64,000 nucleotides of DNA. Origin: Brachypodium distachyon (taxonomy: Eukaryota > Streptophyta > Magnoliopsida > Poales > Poaceae). Location of the stretch: positions 64,403,355 to 64,467,354 of the forward strand of contig NC_016131.3 in NCBI RefSeq assembly GCF_000005505.3, in the 5' to 3' direction. A program made the translations under genes and the position numbers. The notes under the pieces were generated by a model. The model was not told the origin of the DNA, searched no databases, and saw nothing but the letters and a program-made list of their open reading frames with translations. This document shows positions 49,401 through 62,401 of the stretch, one piece after another (position 1 is the stretch's first letter; each line of letters starts with the position of its first letter).

Positions 49401-50167
49401 CTAGTAAGGAAGTTTAAGTACATGCAAAATACATGTTTTTTTAACGGAGGGTGTACTTCCATACAAATACGTAATTTGATGGGTTCTAATGCTGTGCCTT
49501 TATCTCGGGAGCTGTGGAAAACTGATTGCCATGTTGCTATTTTACCTAAAAGGCTTCTTAGAAAAGGCATTTTCTTTGACTGCCCTAGTCATAATAGTTT
49601 TTACATATGAAGTTGATCACTATGGCACTATCTTACCAGGTTCGCCTTGCTGTTGCTGGTGCTTTCCATACAAGCTTCATGCAACCTGCTGTTTCAAGAT
49701 TGGAATCTGCATTGGCAGCTACAGAGATTAGATCACCAAGGATCCCAGTCATCTCCAATGTCGACGCACAGCCCCACTCAGATCCTGGCACAATCAAGAA
49801 GATTTTAGCACAACAGGTATTAGCTCTACACCAAACTTTGAATCTGTGTCGCAGCTTTATTATGAAGATTACTGTGTGTCTGACCTATTGGAGAAACAGG
49901 TAACTTCTCCTGTACAATGGGAAACTACTGTGAATAATCTCTTGGGTAAAGGCCTTGAGAAAAGCTATGAACTCGGACCTGGAAAGGTAAAATGTTTATT
50001 GATAATTACTGACTCCGCTAATCTTTAGAAGCGGTAACTATTCTTGACACAGAAAACATTATTAATGGTGTTCATCTATTGTCTTGTCCTTCTGGCACAA
50101 CCAGGTTATAGCAGGAATCATTAAAAGGATCAACAAAGGTGCCAGCATCGAGAACATTGGTGCTTGA
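46474..50167 (+). CDS. Malonyl-CoA:ACP transacylase (MCAT, FabD type)
   Basis: Transfers malonyl from CoA to acyl carrier protein to supply type II fatty acid synthesis in plastids or mitochondria. Ten exons: 46474-46740, 47318-47403, 47523-47589, 48281-48423, 48657-48705, 48784-48921, 48997-49077, 49640-49816, 49900-49986 and 50105-50167, all in frame, giving 385 aa. A targeting peptide rich in Arg, Ser and Ala covers about 60 residues. FPGQGAQ spans the exon 1/2 join (86-92), the nucleophile elbow GLSLGEY has Ser174, and GAFHTSFM carries catalytic His287. The late blocks with FLCPGNYAVSGG and SPVQWETTV are also typical. An in-frame ATG at 46537 (codon 22) would shorten the protein to 364 aa and may be the real start; the order of exons is unaffected. 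Introns 1 and 3 contain MITE sequences. No inactivating change. Confidence 0.95.
47050..47162. mobile_element. Stowaway MITE in transacylase intron 1
   Basis: Starts CTCCCTCCGACCAGAATTAC and ends AATATGGATCGGAGGGGG, flanked by TA. Interior ATTACATGTATCTAGATGCT. It is 113 bp long and about 155 bp upstream of exon 2. Confidence 0.85.
47893..48122. mobile_element. Degenerate Stowaway-like MITE in transacylase intron 3
   Basis: Begins CTCCGTCCTAAAATAGAAGG and ends near AATATGTTTCGACGGATCTA. Interior inverted pieces include CATTAATATATAATTATG and its partial complement, and TTGACCAAGACTTTGACTAA versus TTGGTCAAAGCTGTGGTCAA. The ends have decayed. Confidence 0.6.
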
Positions 50168-51646
50168 GACCTAGAGTTTTCAAGACTGTAGGATCAGATA
50201 ATAAGGTTAGAGGGCTGCTTGGGTCTGAGCATGCTCCTGGTGGAGGTACCAAATTTTAGAGCATGAAAGGTTTGCACCTTTGGGGAGATTCCCTGCGATT
50301 TGTGAGGAACATGTATGAATGTTATAGAATGTATTTTTCGGTGTCTAGAGTTAGATTTTTTTTCATCCGTATATTTACTTCTGTTGAGTCGTTCAGTCTG
50401 CCCTCAAATTTGCGAGGAACATATACCGGATGTTGTACAATGAAGTTTCAGTGCCTACAGTTTACTCAATGATTCATGTTTCGATGGCGCTGTTCACGTC
50501 ATAACGTGACAGAGCTGCCTCATTGACGTACTGCAACACACGCTGGCGCCATGCTGCAGCTCCGGTTGCTGTACCTCTGCAACACGCTCATCGGGTCCCT
50601 ACGGGAGTCGCTCGTTGGCGTACGCACGAACGGCTTGGATCGAGGCAACGAGGCTTGCGGTGGCGCTGTGAAGGGCAGGAGAGCGGGGAGCTTGCTGGCT
50701 TGGCTCGCGGGCTTCACGTCTGCACAGGAACGATCGATGGAGAGGCGATCTGGCCAAGTAGCAGTACAGGCTTTGCGGAAGCGACGGGGCTCACTGCATC
50801 AGCGATTCGGAGTGTCTCTAGGAAAAGCAGGAGAGCGGGACAGCCGCCTTGGTTCGGAGTGACGTGGGCCCGCAGAACGGGAGAGAATTAGAGGTCTTCG
50901 GGTTTGCGCAATGGGCAAACGATCAAACTGGTGGAGCACATCCGTCCAAAACGCTGACAGTACACAATACTTCCCATTTAAAATGCCTAACACTCTGAGA
51001 CCATGTAAGCGACAATAGAAAATGAGGTTTCCAAACAATAGCGAAGACCAAGAAGGAATGACTAGCGTGATTTTCCAAGCGATATTGACTACAATGGAAT
51101 GGAAAATGAGTTTCCCAAACGATAGCAATGACTTGATTTTCCAAGAGATATTGACTACTTCCCCATAAAAAATGTGGCCCACTTACTACAAAATTTGTAC
51201 CAACGTGGTACAAAGTTTTATGGACCAGAGAGAGTTCAAAACGATAGACTCCAAAGCAAATATGACAGGTTTTCCAACATGAGATAATCCTTCAAGACAC
51301 TAAGCTAGAATAGAAAAACTAACAAAAGCAAATGGTTCAAGCAGTAAGAACGCTAACTAGAAGTTCAACACGGTAAAAAAAGGATTTCTACTTTTACTAG
51401 GATAAACGTTAACCATACCACAATAGAAGATAAATTGCAACGAGTTAACCGAGCAAGAGAATAATTTAAATGCTCAAAACTTAACATTGTTCACGTCCAT
51501 TGCCATCTCCAGGTTGCAAACACCTAAACGCCAAGTTGTCACCAAAACTATGGTTTCTGGAATACATGGGGAGAACTAATTGAGACCTCAACCAAAACGT
51601 CTGGATACGAACGGAATGAAAATGGAGATATCCAAAGCATGCATCT
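50168..51646. other. Intergenic, between convergent transacylase and eS7 genes
   Basis: The left part is the likely 3' untranslated region of the transacylase gene and the right part that of eS7. Between 51009 and 51157 there are two imperfect tandem units ending GATTTTCCAAG.GATATTGAC. A GC-rich stretch (50510-50880) shows no recognisable coding frame. Confidence 0.4.
51009..51157. repeat. Imperfect tandem pair ending in ATATTGACTAC
   Basis: Units of about 80 bp (51009-51091) and 65 bp (51092-51157) share GGAAAATGAG/GAAAATGAGG, TTTCC.AAAC.ATAGC and TGATTTTCCAAG.GATATTGA. Confidence 0.6.
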
Positions 51647-53251
51647 TCAAGCAGTTTCGGTCACAGGGTACTCAAAGACGACTTCCTTGCCACAAAGCCT
51701 GCGGTAGACTGCGGTGAAAGTCTCCAGCTTGTATTCAGTGTTGTTGCGCTCCTTGGGGTCCAGGAAGATCTGGTAGAAAATATATACAAGGGTCAGTGAG
51801 ATCATGTGCCACGGAAAAAGCTATAATCTAACCAATGTTTGCACTTGCCAGCTAAGATCATATAAACCAATAGAAAGTATAGAACTACCAATGCAGTAAT
51901 GGATGTGTATATCAGCATATATGCTCATGATATGGTCAGACATTAAATACAAACACTGAAAAGTTGAAAAATCTACCTTGATGATCTTGGAACCATCCAA
52001 ACGGTATCTGACACGCTTCCCAACGATCTCAGCTGGGTATACAACATCCTCCAAGATACCATCATGAACAGCAGTGAGAGTTCTGGTGCGAGGGCGCTGA
52101 ACAGCTGAACCCTTCTTGGGTGGCCTCACAATCCTCCTTGTTGCAATAAAAACTACATCCTGTATTTAGTGAAGTAGAACACATAATCAAGTGATTATTA
52201 TGATCTGCATCAAACACTCTTTTCACAATTTAGAGACACTGTTTGCACTACAAAAAAACATAATAACCAGTCCAAATGTATCTGCAGCAAACGAATCAAG
52301 GACACGAATTTTACAGAATATCAACAGGTTTCAGAAGAACAAAGCTCATAATCAAGTAAAAAGATCCTTTTGTTTTCACCCTCATTGTTCTGTTAAACAT
52401 TACGATGTCTCGCAGGTAGACCAACCGCACAAACATGATTCAACAAGTATTGATATACTCAAACAGCATCATATACTAAACAGCAGAACTATCATGTTGA
52501 ACAACAATGCTGACTTGATTCAAGTGCTAGATAAGAAGCTCAGTAATGTGGTGGGAAATTATGCAATACGATTTCTAAGATGCATTAATAGATTCTAGCA
52601 ACTGCATGCATCTCAAAACAACCCATGAATTGTTCGCAGTTGCATCTGCAAAGTACTAATAGATTCTAGCAATCATGAACTAAGCAGGAAAGATCAAGAA
52701 AGTGTGTTCAGTTCACCTTGCCGCTGAACTTCTTCTCCAGCTCCCTGACGAGCTTGACATGGCTCTTCCTGAAGGCCTTGCGCAGGCGGTACGGCACATG
52801 GATCACCACGGCCTTCCTGTTGCCGACAACATCCATCTGGCTGCAAACACAAGAACACAGCCACGTCATTACGCGTTTTCACTGACAATAGCCTGATGCA
52901 CAAATAGCAAACCGCACACACCTCAACTGAAAATCAAGAGATACTGGCTGTAGCAAATGGAGACTTACATAGCAGTATTGATGTAGAGGTCCTTGAGTTC
53001 ACTCTTGAGGTCCTGGTTGTTGTTCTCCAGATCGAAGAAAGCCTATCACAAGACACAATTATGTCAGACCTTAAGTCCTCGACACATCCAAACGCAAAGC
53101 AGTTGAATTAAAAGACAAACACAAGAGCAGCTCAACGCGGCGACGGGATACAAAAGGATGCGGCCTAAGCACTCACCTGTGCGACGGAATCCTCAAACTC
53201 GGAGGGCTCGACACCCTTGTCCTTCTGGATCTTCTTCCTGGCGGTATACAT
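51647..53251 (-). CDS. RPS7: Cytosolic ribosomal protein eS7 (40S subunit S7)
   Basis: Structural protein of the small ribosomal subunit. Five coding exons on the minus strand (53251-53177, 53042-52969, 52840-52717, 52159-51977, 51769-51647) join in frame to 192 aa, the exact family length. Starts [20 protein letters not shown]; has the conserved [59 protein letters not shown] and [11 protein letters not shown] blocks; ends [13 protein letters not shown] further intron appears to split the 5' leader (about 53277-53371, from CAG/GTATAT to GGCAG). The promoter has a telo-box and TGGGCC-type site II elements, usual for plant ribosomal protein genes. Confidence 0.97.
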
Positions 53252-53462
53252 CTTGCTTCCCTTTGGCCGGGCCCTGCTGCCACAAGGTTCGATCCGTAGA
53301 ACACACACAGATCAGTAACGAGCACGCACGGAGGAGGATTTGCGACGGCGGAAGGGAGGGAGAAAATATACCTGAAACGCGAGGAGACGAGGGAGAAAGG
53401 AAGTGGAGGCGCCGGCGCTAGGGTTTGGGAGGAGGAGTCGAGGGTCGGAAGCGGACTGCGCT

Positions 53463-53475
53463 CTTATAAAACCCT
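53463..53475 (-). promoter_or_regulatory. TATA box overlapping a telo-box, eS7 promoter
   Basis: On the minus strand TAGGGTTTTATAAG: a telo-box (AAACCCTA on the plus strand, 53468-53475) runs into a TATA-like TTTATAAG. Within the next 90 bp upstream are several GGGCC/TGGGCC site II motifs (53487-53560). Telo-box plus site II is a known signature of translation-related plant promoters. Confidence 0.65.
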
Positions 53476-55524
53476 AGTCCTGGAGAGTGGGCCGAGGAGA
53501 TGTGGTGTAATGGCCGGGCCGGCAGATACACTGGGTCTATCGGCATGGCCCTTGGCCCAGACGTACGAGGGCTAGTTTTTTTTTTTTTGAGGGGGACGTA
53601 CGAGGGCTAGTGGGTTCAGCTTCGTCAAAGCAAAGAGTTAATACATCCCCTCAAAAAAAAAAGCAAAGATTTAATACATGGGCTTTCCAATAGTAATGGT
53701 TGCATCCCCTAAAAAAATAGAAATCGTTACATATGTAATTGTTTTTTGCAGAAATAGTTACACCGTTTTTATGTCGTTTCAGTTGTATCAATTTATTGTA
53801 TTTTATTTTATAAATCAATAAGTCCGGGTCATAGTTTAAAAAAGTTACACCATACTTTTTATGCAGAGACGGTATTGTGTGAACCTTTCTATCTCTACTG
53901 TTCATTTTTTTTTGTGGTCGTTGTGGTTTACCACTTCATGAATTTTGTGATTCGCGCTGATTTTCAACTTTTTTTTTTTACTTTGGTCTCTCTTCAGTTC
54001 AACCATGAAAGAGCAGTTTAATATCCCACCTTGCAAGACACTCCTGCCTAGCCACAACAGGTTTGATGATCTTATGTGTTTTCACTTTTCTGATATAGGT
54101 GGTTAATGTGGCTTTTCTATATGATACAAGGTTAAATCAACTTATGCAATATCTAGCAGTTTTGGTACCTCTAACAATTTTGACTTGACTTTGAAGAAAA
54201 CTGATGTAGATTTGGCTACGGCGATAATCTTTATTGTTAAATACAACAGATCATTGTCGAGGAAATGATATGGCACATATAACAGATCATTTTGATACAC
54301 AATGCCGCCGCCATCAAAGTGCCTCATCGTCACGGTTGATGAGGGGGACGGGACCATATACATGTACTACTGTTTGGCGAGTCAGGATATCCACGTGGGG
54401 GGAGGGAGAAGGGTCTGCAAACGAGGAGGTATGCAAAGGGGAGCTGATACGCTTCGTCTCCCTCCTAGGCCACACTGGCATGCCACGCATGCCAGACGAG
54501 TGTTAGGGCATCTTGAAAGGAACACCAAAATCTTCTACATTTGTCCAATCTTGTCCATATATATGTGGGTTAATGCACAAAAAGACAACACAATGGGGTC
54601 TCCATTTGTTCAAGATGTGTTCACCTCCCCATTTTTTCCCAAATTTGGAGAGAGGGTAGGGGCTATCTATTGTTCGCCTGGCCCGCACGTCAAAGACCTA
54701 TGAGGAGGACAAATATGGACTCTCATTGGACACCATGTTATTTTGTCAACCTTCGTTTGTCCAGGCAACCTGAAAATGGACAAATAGTCCTCACCCTTAA
54801 CAATGCACATAAATCCATTGTTTGGACCAAAGTGAACGTTGTTGGTAAGTCTGTTGTGCAAAATTATGCATTTCTACATTGTACTCCTTTACCTATTTGT
54901 TTGGCACCTTCACTTTTGCAAAAAAAAACTTGCTATTTCTATGAACATGCAGTTTAAGTTTTATCGAAACTTTTATGAAAACGCCTTTGTTGTTTTTCGG
55001 AATCAACCTGCAGTCTATGTTCTATTGAAAATGTGTACCGCGAGTTGAGTTCGGAAATTAACAAGGGATTTTTGCAAAATTTCTGACGCCAATCAATTGG
55101 AAAAGGAAGAAGTATATGGATACATTCATACCAATTTGTTATACGCGAAATCCATTTCTGTCTCTTATTTCGGTTCGGAACGAAGGAAGTATTTTAGAAA
55201 CACCGCGTTGGCAGCATGGCACCGAGTATTCCTTGGCACCATCCGGGAGGTTTCTGGAAGGCGAGGCGAGGCGAGGTGACCCAACCTCCCAAGTCATGCC
55301 ATCACCCGCCGGCGGTTTTCAACACGCGCAACCGTACGAGACCCGTCTCTTTCGCCTTCGCTAGGTAATGGATCGCCACTTCTTTCCCTTCCGCTTGCTT
55401 TGATCCTGGTCGCAGCCAACGACGAGGCTCTGCCCTCACAACTCCCTCCTCCATCGGCCACTGCATCTTAGCCAAGAAACCAAGAAACAGAGGAAACAAG
55501 ATCGTAGGAGCGACCAGAGGCGAC
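53476..55524. other. Intergenic region between divergent eS7 and DUF538 genes
   Basis: It holds the two promoters. The middle (53600-55100) is AT-rich with no supported gene. The segment 54530-54850, with repeated CATTTGT/GGACAAAT motifs, looks like part of an unclassified transposable element. Confidence 0.4.
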
Positions 55525-56256
55525 ATGGATCAGATCATGAACAAGATGGGCTCCTACTGGCTCGGCCAGAGGGCCAACAAGGAGATGTCTTCCGCCGGCG
55601 ACGACATCGAGGTACGTACGTACGCGATACAAACATCTCATCTCTGCTCTGTTCTTGCGGACCATCTGATACTTCGATCCGGTGTCTTCTTAATTAGTCC
55701 ACCGTCCAGGTTAATTCCCTGTTTTTTTTTGAAAATTCAGCTCTGATAATCAAGATTTAAATTAGAGCTATTCGATTAATTCCTCGTGCTGATAACGCGT
55801 TAATTACTTCCATCGGTCGTTTTGCTTCAGTCGCTCTCAACCAGCGTCGGGGACGGAGCTAAATGGCTGGTGAACAAGCTCAAAGGCAAGATGCAGAAGC
55901 CGCTGCCGGAGCTGCTGAAGGAGCACGACCTGCCGGCGGGGCTGTTCCCGCGGGAGGCGACGAACTACGAGTTCGACCCGGAGACGCGGCGGCTGACGGT
56001 GCACATCCCGGCCGCCTGCGAGGTCGGCTACAGGGACGGCTCCGAGCTGCGCTTCGACACCACGGTGTCCGGCACGCTGGACAAGGGCAGCCTGGCGGCC
56101 GTGGAGGGCCTCAAGGCCAAGGTACTCGTATGGGCCAGGGTCACCGCCGTCAAGGCCGACGCCGCCAAGGTCTACTTCACCGCCGGCATCAGGAAGTCCC
56201 GCAGCCGCGAGGCCTACGAGGTCGTCAGGGGCGCCATCACCGTCGACGAGTTCTAA
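55525..56256 (+). CDS. DUF538 family protein
   Basis: Two exons (55525-55611 and 55831-56256) join in frame to 170 aa, typical for DUF538. The N-terminal part has GSYWLGQRANKE and, over the exon join, SLSTSVGDGAKWLVNKLKGK; the DUF538 core follows (about residues 50-165) with LPELLKEHDLPAGLFPREAT, YEFDPETRRLTV and the ending RSREAYEVVRGAITVDEF. There is no signal peptide, so it is likely cytosolic. The family is plant-specific and often stress-induced, with proposed roles in chlorophyll or lipid binding that are not settled. My letter count and the frame differ by one base at the exon 2 start, so that edge may be off by one. Confidence 0.88.
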
Positions 56257-56526
56257 AGTCGCGCAGGCTTTTTGCAACTTTGTTGAGACGATTAATTTAC
56301 TACTCACCGGAAAAAATTACATGGCTCACTATGCTTGTATGTACTACGCACTTACGCAGTACTTCTATATTTGCCATGAGCAACTTTGTATGTCCAGGTG
56401 CTTGCAAATGGGGATTCAAAATTCATATGCTTTTGTGTTTACGCTCAATGCGGTTACTCGTTTCACGCACAAAAAAGAACAACTGTGCAAGTGGAAAAGA
56501 ATGACATCGACGTGGAGGAAAAGAAA

Positions 56527-56597
56527 TGCACCAGCCGGGAATCGAACCCGGGTCTGTACCGTGGCAGGGTACTATTCTACCACTAGACCACTGGTGC
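56527..56597 (-). tRNA. tRNA-Gly (anticodon GCC)
   Basis: A 71-nt gene on the minus strand. The acceptor pairs GCACCAG with CTGGTGC plus discriminator A. The D-arm A-box is TGGTCTAGTGG, the anticodon loop CTGCCAC gives GCC, and the B-box is GGTTCGATTCC. A TTTT run follows within 10 bp as the Pol III terminator. Intact. It sits in the 3' flank of the DUF538 gene on the opposite strand. Confidence 0.96.
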
Positions 56598-57070
56598 TGA
56601 TATGAAAACGAGGCTGAGCAATTACTTCTAGACCAGTATTACCAGCTCACTTTACTTATATGAAAACCCATCTCTGCCAAATGAAACGTGCATCAGAGTT
56701 TATACAAGATATAAATGTACTATGGAAATGGAATCTGTGACAAAAATCATTTCATTTTATCAAGAATCTGGCTCACAGAAGGCCGTACAAATGCAGCGTG
56801 TTCCTGAGCAAACTAGTGCAAAATTATTCTGGTACTTGCTATCCCGACCCGAGCTGGGAAAAATAATACATCATCTTAGGGAGAAAAAAAGGTACAAGGT
56901 ACAGAGACAGCTCATCTGTTAGACAGATTTCGATGCACAATGCATCATTTCAAATGGATCCTCTGCTGCACAACAACTGCATCCAGGTGCTGCCTCTTTC
57001 TGTTTGCGAGGCGCAGTATAGAAGTTCTTGACTTCAAGAAAAATACACGCACTTCAAAGGAACGTTCAAA
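56598..57070. other. Intergenic, mitoferrin 3' flank
   Basis: AT-rich; probably the 3' untranslated region of the mitoferrin gene on the right side. Nothing else seen. Confidence 0.4.
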
Positions 57071-59532
57071 CTATTTTCTCCTCTTCTCGTTGAATCTTTC
57101 GAAGAATGACTTCGAGGCTTCATATGTGGACCAGCAGATGGCAGCTGCTGGTGCATGGAATAGCATTCTTGGCTTCCATCCTCTCATGAGCCCAATGTAT
57201 CCATCACGTTTTATGATTGTTCTAAACACATCTCCTATAGAGCTACTAGAGAAGCGTTCACAACCGCATACACCCTGATAAAGGAAAGAAAATATCCACA
57301 TTAAATTTCACAGTATGTGGAGAAAACAGAAGGATAGCAACAAACAAAGCTTATAGAATAATACTATATATATCTGTAGTACAGAAAGAACCAACTGCCA
57401 ACTGGACCACTAATGGGAAGACCGGAAGAGGGTTCAAGGGCACTACAACTTGCGATTTAGTTAAAAGGTATATGCAATGTGATCTGTAAATTGCTATTGT
57501 ATGATTTATCAAATGGGCTATAGTACATAAGTCAACAGAAAACATGCAGCACACAACAGATTTTCACAGTGCTCGGCTGCAATGTAGGTTTTAGGTTTAG
57601 GTAAGTTTTGAAGGTCTCCCTCGCGTATTTGTCAGCGTTTCTCTCTGTAGCATGTGGGCTCATGGAATCAGTGTAGATCAATGAGGTTCGCATTTGATAT
57701 AGAAGGGATCATAGAAAGGCACATAGAAATTAGAGGAAACATACAAGTCTTTCCCTTTGAAAATCAAGAGATTACTAATCATAACTTTGAAGCATAGCCA
57801 ATGACCAAGGGTTGAAAGGTCATCTTAAGTTGCTGGGGGTTTCCAGTTGGATTGAGTACCGACTATTAGCACATCACACATTCCCATTTAATCAAAGTGT
57901 GGATAGTCGTAACTCATATGATTATAAATAAGATAAAAAAATAATAATCTGAACTATCCCTGAAGATGGATCGATGGATCGATATGACAGACAGTATACA
58001 AGCCATAAATATGCAGAAGACAAATGGGTTGCCATAAAAAAAATAGTGCTAACGTGCAAATTATAGTGATGAAGAGGATATTCAGATATTATCAGCTTTA
58101 TGAACTTATACTTAAATTGCCCACGTAAACCTTGTGCAAATCAGCTATTGGCTACTGCTATGTTGTTTCAACTAGGGAAAGTTGCAAAATAAATTACACC
58201 TTGAGTTTACACTAATTTATTTTGATTTCACCTAGCAAAACATGCCACAAAACAATTAATTAAGATCCAAAAGTTCACAAGAGAAAGTTTATTGGTGAAA
58301 AGACTGCAGCTTTAGACGTGGCTAAGTTCAGCATATACTAGTATGTATCTAGCAGCCAAGATGGAGTAGGAGTGCACTAGTGATCTCAATGTCCTGAGCT
58401 CAGAGTTCTCTACAATCTAAGTGGCCCATTAGCAAGAGAAAAGGTACTTCCTTCTATAGATAGACCTTCCAACATTAATGGTAAGAGCATCCGATAAGAA
58501 GAGTGATCACCACTGTGTGACCAACAGATCGAAGGAACGCATGAAACTAGAATGTTTACTGCACACAGTGACTCCAATAATCTTGGAGATGAGCTGAAAC
58601 AACTGCATAGGCATAAAAATTATTTCTTATGATCAGCAAGCAAGACCAATCCACTAAAATCAGCTCCAATTTTATGTATCAGACGTCTTTCAAGATCACA
58701 CCTTTGGACAATGCACAAACCAAATGCATAAGATCCTCACCTGGCACTGCAGCTGCGTCTTGACAACGTCGAGCGGTGTGGTTATCGCGGCCGCGAGCGC
58801 ACCAGCTGCAGCACCAGCAGTGGCATGGACAGCGAGCGACTCCTCATCGGCGGCCAAGTCCCCGAGCATCCGCTTCGCGGCCTCATAGGTGGAGAAGTGG
58901 ACAGCGGTGTATGGAGCGTTCATCAACACTGTAGTCCGGTAGGATACGAAGAACGCCCTGAGGCCCTCGTCGCGGAACACTGTGCGGACGCAGTGCGAGA
59001 CGCCTGTGTAGGGGCTGCTCGTGAGCTGCAGCCGCTGCTTGACGGTGTCCATCGGGGTGAACACCGCGTCGCTGGCGACAGTGGCGAGCACCCCCGAGGA
59101 CGCGTGAGCCACGGGGTTATTGGGTCCGAGGCGGTCCGAGAGCCGCGACTTGGCGAACTCGTAGACCGAGAAGTACACGGCGTGGGCGGGTCCGGCGCCG
59201 AGCGCCATCGCGGGGAGGCCGCGGTATAATGCGAGCGCGCCGCCCTCCCCGGACACCGCGGCGCGCAGCGCGGCCCCCAGCGACAGGGTCGGGCGGCACG
59301 GCGGCGCACCGGCCTGCATGTGCGTCTTGAGGGTGTCCACCGGGAACATCGCCGTGTGCTCGACGAGACCGGCGACGGAGCCGGCGAGCATGTACTGCCA
59401 GAACCGGAGGCCGTCGTGGGTGGCGGCGGCGGCGGGGCCCGCAACGCTAAGGACGGGCTTGGGTGGGTCCTGGGACGGCTCCTCGGCGGCGGCCGGCAGG
59501 AGCCTGTCCGGGGTGCGGTAGTCGGCGGCCAT
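57071..59532 (-). CDS. MIT: Mitoferrin-type mitochondrial iron carrier
   Basis: Mitochondrial carrier family member that imports iron across the inner membrane for Fe-S and haem synthesis. Two exons (59532-58741, 57274-57071; 1,466-bp intron) join in frame to 331 aa. Three carrier repeats are visible, with signatures FPVDTLK (63-69), TPMDTVK and TPLDVVK at the ends of the odd helices. Mitoferrin-like features are the start of repeat 1, RFWQYMLAGSVAGLVEHTAM, and in exon 2 GYIGLMRGWKPRMLFHAPAA and WSTYEASKSFFERF. The N-terminal 40 residues are Pro and Ala-rich. The start is the ATG at 59532 (MAADYR); upstream in-frame sequence is Pro-rich leader. It resembles rice MIT as I remember it. No defect seen. 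Confidence 0.93.
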
Positions 59533-61974
59533 GGCTAGTGGCCCCGGTAGGGTTAGGGTTTTGAGCGGGGTCGGGGACGGGGAGGAGGACTCGGGGGTGG
59601 AATAAAGAAGCGGAAGAGGAGGATGCGAGATTTGGAGAAGATGTCGCCATTTAGGAGGAGGGGAGGGGAAGGAGGAGTTGGTGCCCCGGTGGTCAAATCG
59701 ATCTTGAGGCATCCTCCTCCTCGCTCCTGTCCTGTCGCAGCAGTTTCTTCCCCAAGTTCTCCTCTACTCGTCTTCTTCTTTTTCTCTACCTTTTGTTTTC
59801 AGTTTTGAAGAAGCAATTCTTGTCCTGTTTTTTGCATTCTCCTTCTTTCTTTATTGTGTTTTCGTGCTACTAGCAGTAGCAATTAGTATTTGATTTTTGC
59901 ACCTTACTTGATTTTTCTGAACTTCCTTAATTACTTGACCATTATATGTAGGAGCAAGAAAATTTGGCTTTTATTTCCAATAAGGGATATTCTGGAGATC
60001 AATCTGAGATCTAATCGTGATTGTGCACGGTGACTAATTGTTTAGGGAGCTTTGACCTGGTAATCCACGTTTTCTAGTGGAAGTTGAATTGCCTGGCTGT
60101 CTGCATGACAGCGCGTCCGTGGTATATACCTGTCCGAACTCCGAAGCTTGGAAATAGGAGGACAAGTCCAACAGAAGGATCTGCACGTCAAAAACACAAA
60201 AGAAATGAGTTATCTATGTGCAAGGCAACCGAAACTTCCTTGCGCATAACTTTATATTTTTTTCCATCATATGCATATAGTTGATTTAGATTTGAGAAAA
60301 GTTAACCAGGTAGCAATACCGATGCAAGATTTCCAGGGATTAGTTCGTCATAAAACCTGTTAGAAAACACAAACCGGGGCTGACGGAGTGAGCAGGGTAG
60401 CAACTTGCATATAACCACACACAACCCAGATCCAGTTGTTTGTAGCACACACAGTTTTTTTTGGGTGATACTCCACAGTTGCTGGTAGCACACACAATAG
60501 TCATTCTGCAAAAAAAGAAAAAAAGAAGAAGGAAAGAAAGAAAAGAGAGCGGTAAGCTAAGGTCCAGAGAGAAATAGCAAAGTGAAAGGTTTTCGCGATA
60601 TCATCTATTAGGAGCCAGAGTTCCCGAAAATAATGTAGATGCTACTCACAGAACACATGAAGCAGATACTCCCAGTTCCGAGTCTGCAACTCTTCATACA
60701 TGCTGATACTTGTCCAGCCTGCAGCATCATGAACAGAAATTTCGGCAGCACAACTACTGTGTACTGTCATCGAAAGCCTCTAGGTTCAACAGAATCAAAC
60801 ATCAACACTTCAACAGGAACCAGAATCTTTGCGCCAACAGATAAGTTTTAGCGTAGATCAACAACATCATAGATCATATAAGATCAGTTCTTTGTAAATG
60901 AAGCCCTCAGATACCCAGAAGGTTTAGAAGTCCGCAGAATTTGATCTGCTAAGGACAAAGCACAGCACAACAGATAAGAAAAGGTGATCATGGAAATTCT
61001 GTGAAACCATTGAAGGGGAATCTGTTCAATTGTAAGTTTGTAACCAAGAAAAATATCATTTTACAATAGGCATCACATCAGAATGGTGCATTTGTAGCAG
61101 AGTCTGAAAAAAAAAATGGCACAGTTGCACATCGGCAGTTCAGCCCAGTGAAGCTACCCCTGGCAGGCTCATATTCTGACAAGGACCAATGCACAAAGAT
61201 CACACTAGAGTATGAACAAGAATCTTTATCTACTCAGAATAAAGTCACACCACATTACTTCACCATCTCCTCTCCTCACATCACACTAGAGTGATTCACC
61301 CGTCTTCTGCACCGATTTCTATCCTTCAGAATTTTTATCTGCCAAAAGTTGTGGCCAGTGCCCGAGGTCCCATGACGGCATGGCCTCCATACGTTATAAC
61401 AGAACAAAGTAAATAGCACCATGGGGGTCCCAGTCTGATATTTTCTCTTGTCGCACATTGAACACAAGCATCCTGGTGTATCAGTGCTCTAAAGATGCTT
61501 TGAACAGGTAAATCGTATGATGCAGATTTTGAGGTCAATCTCATACAGAAGAGTTTCATGTAGCAAGCTGAGAAAATTTCATGACAAAACATATTTAAGC
61601 ATTGTTTTTCATGTTTTTAAAATTCACCCGATCATTTGCACTACTATTTGGTCTGTGTATAAGCCAACATTAGCCAGAATTGTTGTTGCATGTCATATGA
61701 GTTGGCACAGACATAGTTTCACGAGTTAGTATAGTGCTAAAAGGAAACAAGAATTACAGCTCAACATATTTGATTTAGGTATTTCTTGCATGGTGAGATA
61801 TTACGTATTTGCAGTAATCACATCCAGGTGTCAATTCTGAATAACAAAATTGCTGTGAACTTAAAGCCAGAAAGAGTAACTGGAGACAAAACAATGACTT
61901 AGAGAAACGAATTATGATTTTAAGGGCCTCCATAAAGGGAATAAGAGGGAGACCAGTGCGGTCATAAAATGATA

Positions 61975-62056
61975 CTCCCTCCGACCGGAATTACTTGTCA
62001 CTGATTTAGTACAACATTATACTAAATCTGGGACAAGTAATATGGATCGGAGGGAG
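61975..62056. mobile_element. Short Stowaway MITE (82 bp)
   Basis: Starts CTCCCTCCGACCGGAATTAC and ends AATATGGATCGGAGGGAG between TA dinucleotides. The interior TGATTTAGTACAACATTATA and CTAAATC are also inverted, so the element folds as one hairpin. Confidence 0.87.
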
Positions 62057-62401
62057 TAATAAAACTTGCCACTGAACCAAACTGAATAGGTTCATGTGAA
62101 TAAATAGCGGAGTATCAACTATCATACATTTGAGAAGATTACGCCTTACCCCAGAAATGAAAGTGAAAATGAGCGAAAGGAAACTCATGGCAGGTAGTGT
62201 AAGGACCTACTGGACTTAATTATAATCACTGGCTCACTTCTCCCCATGAATAGCACAATAAGATATTCAATCACCAATATACAAGGAGTAAGATACATGA
62301 TTCATCGATGGTACCTAACATAATGGCACAAATAAAAAGGTTAAGCCACCACATACTTGTTAACTGTATGGCTGCCAATACTGTTCTTGGGTTCCTACTT
62401 T

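Noticed and set aside
61276..61592. Minus-strand frames of 63-85 codons
   Set aside because: No homology, no splice partners, and two overlapping frames of equal quality; treated as chance.
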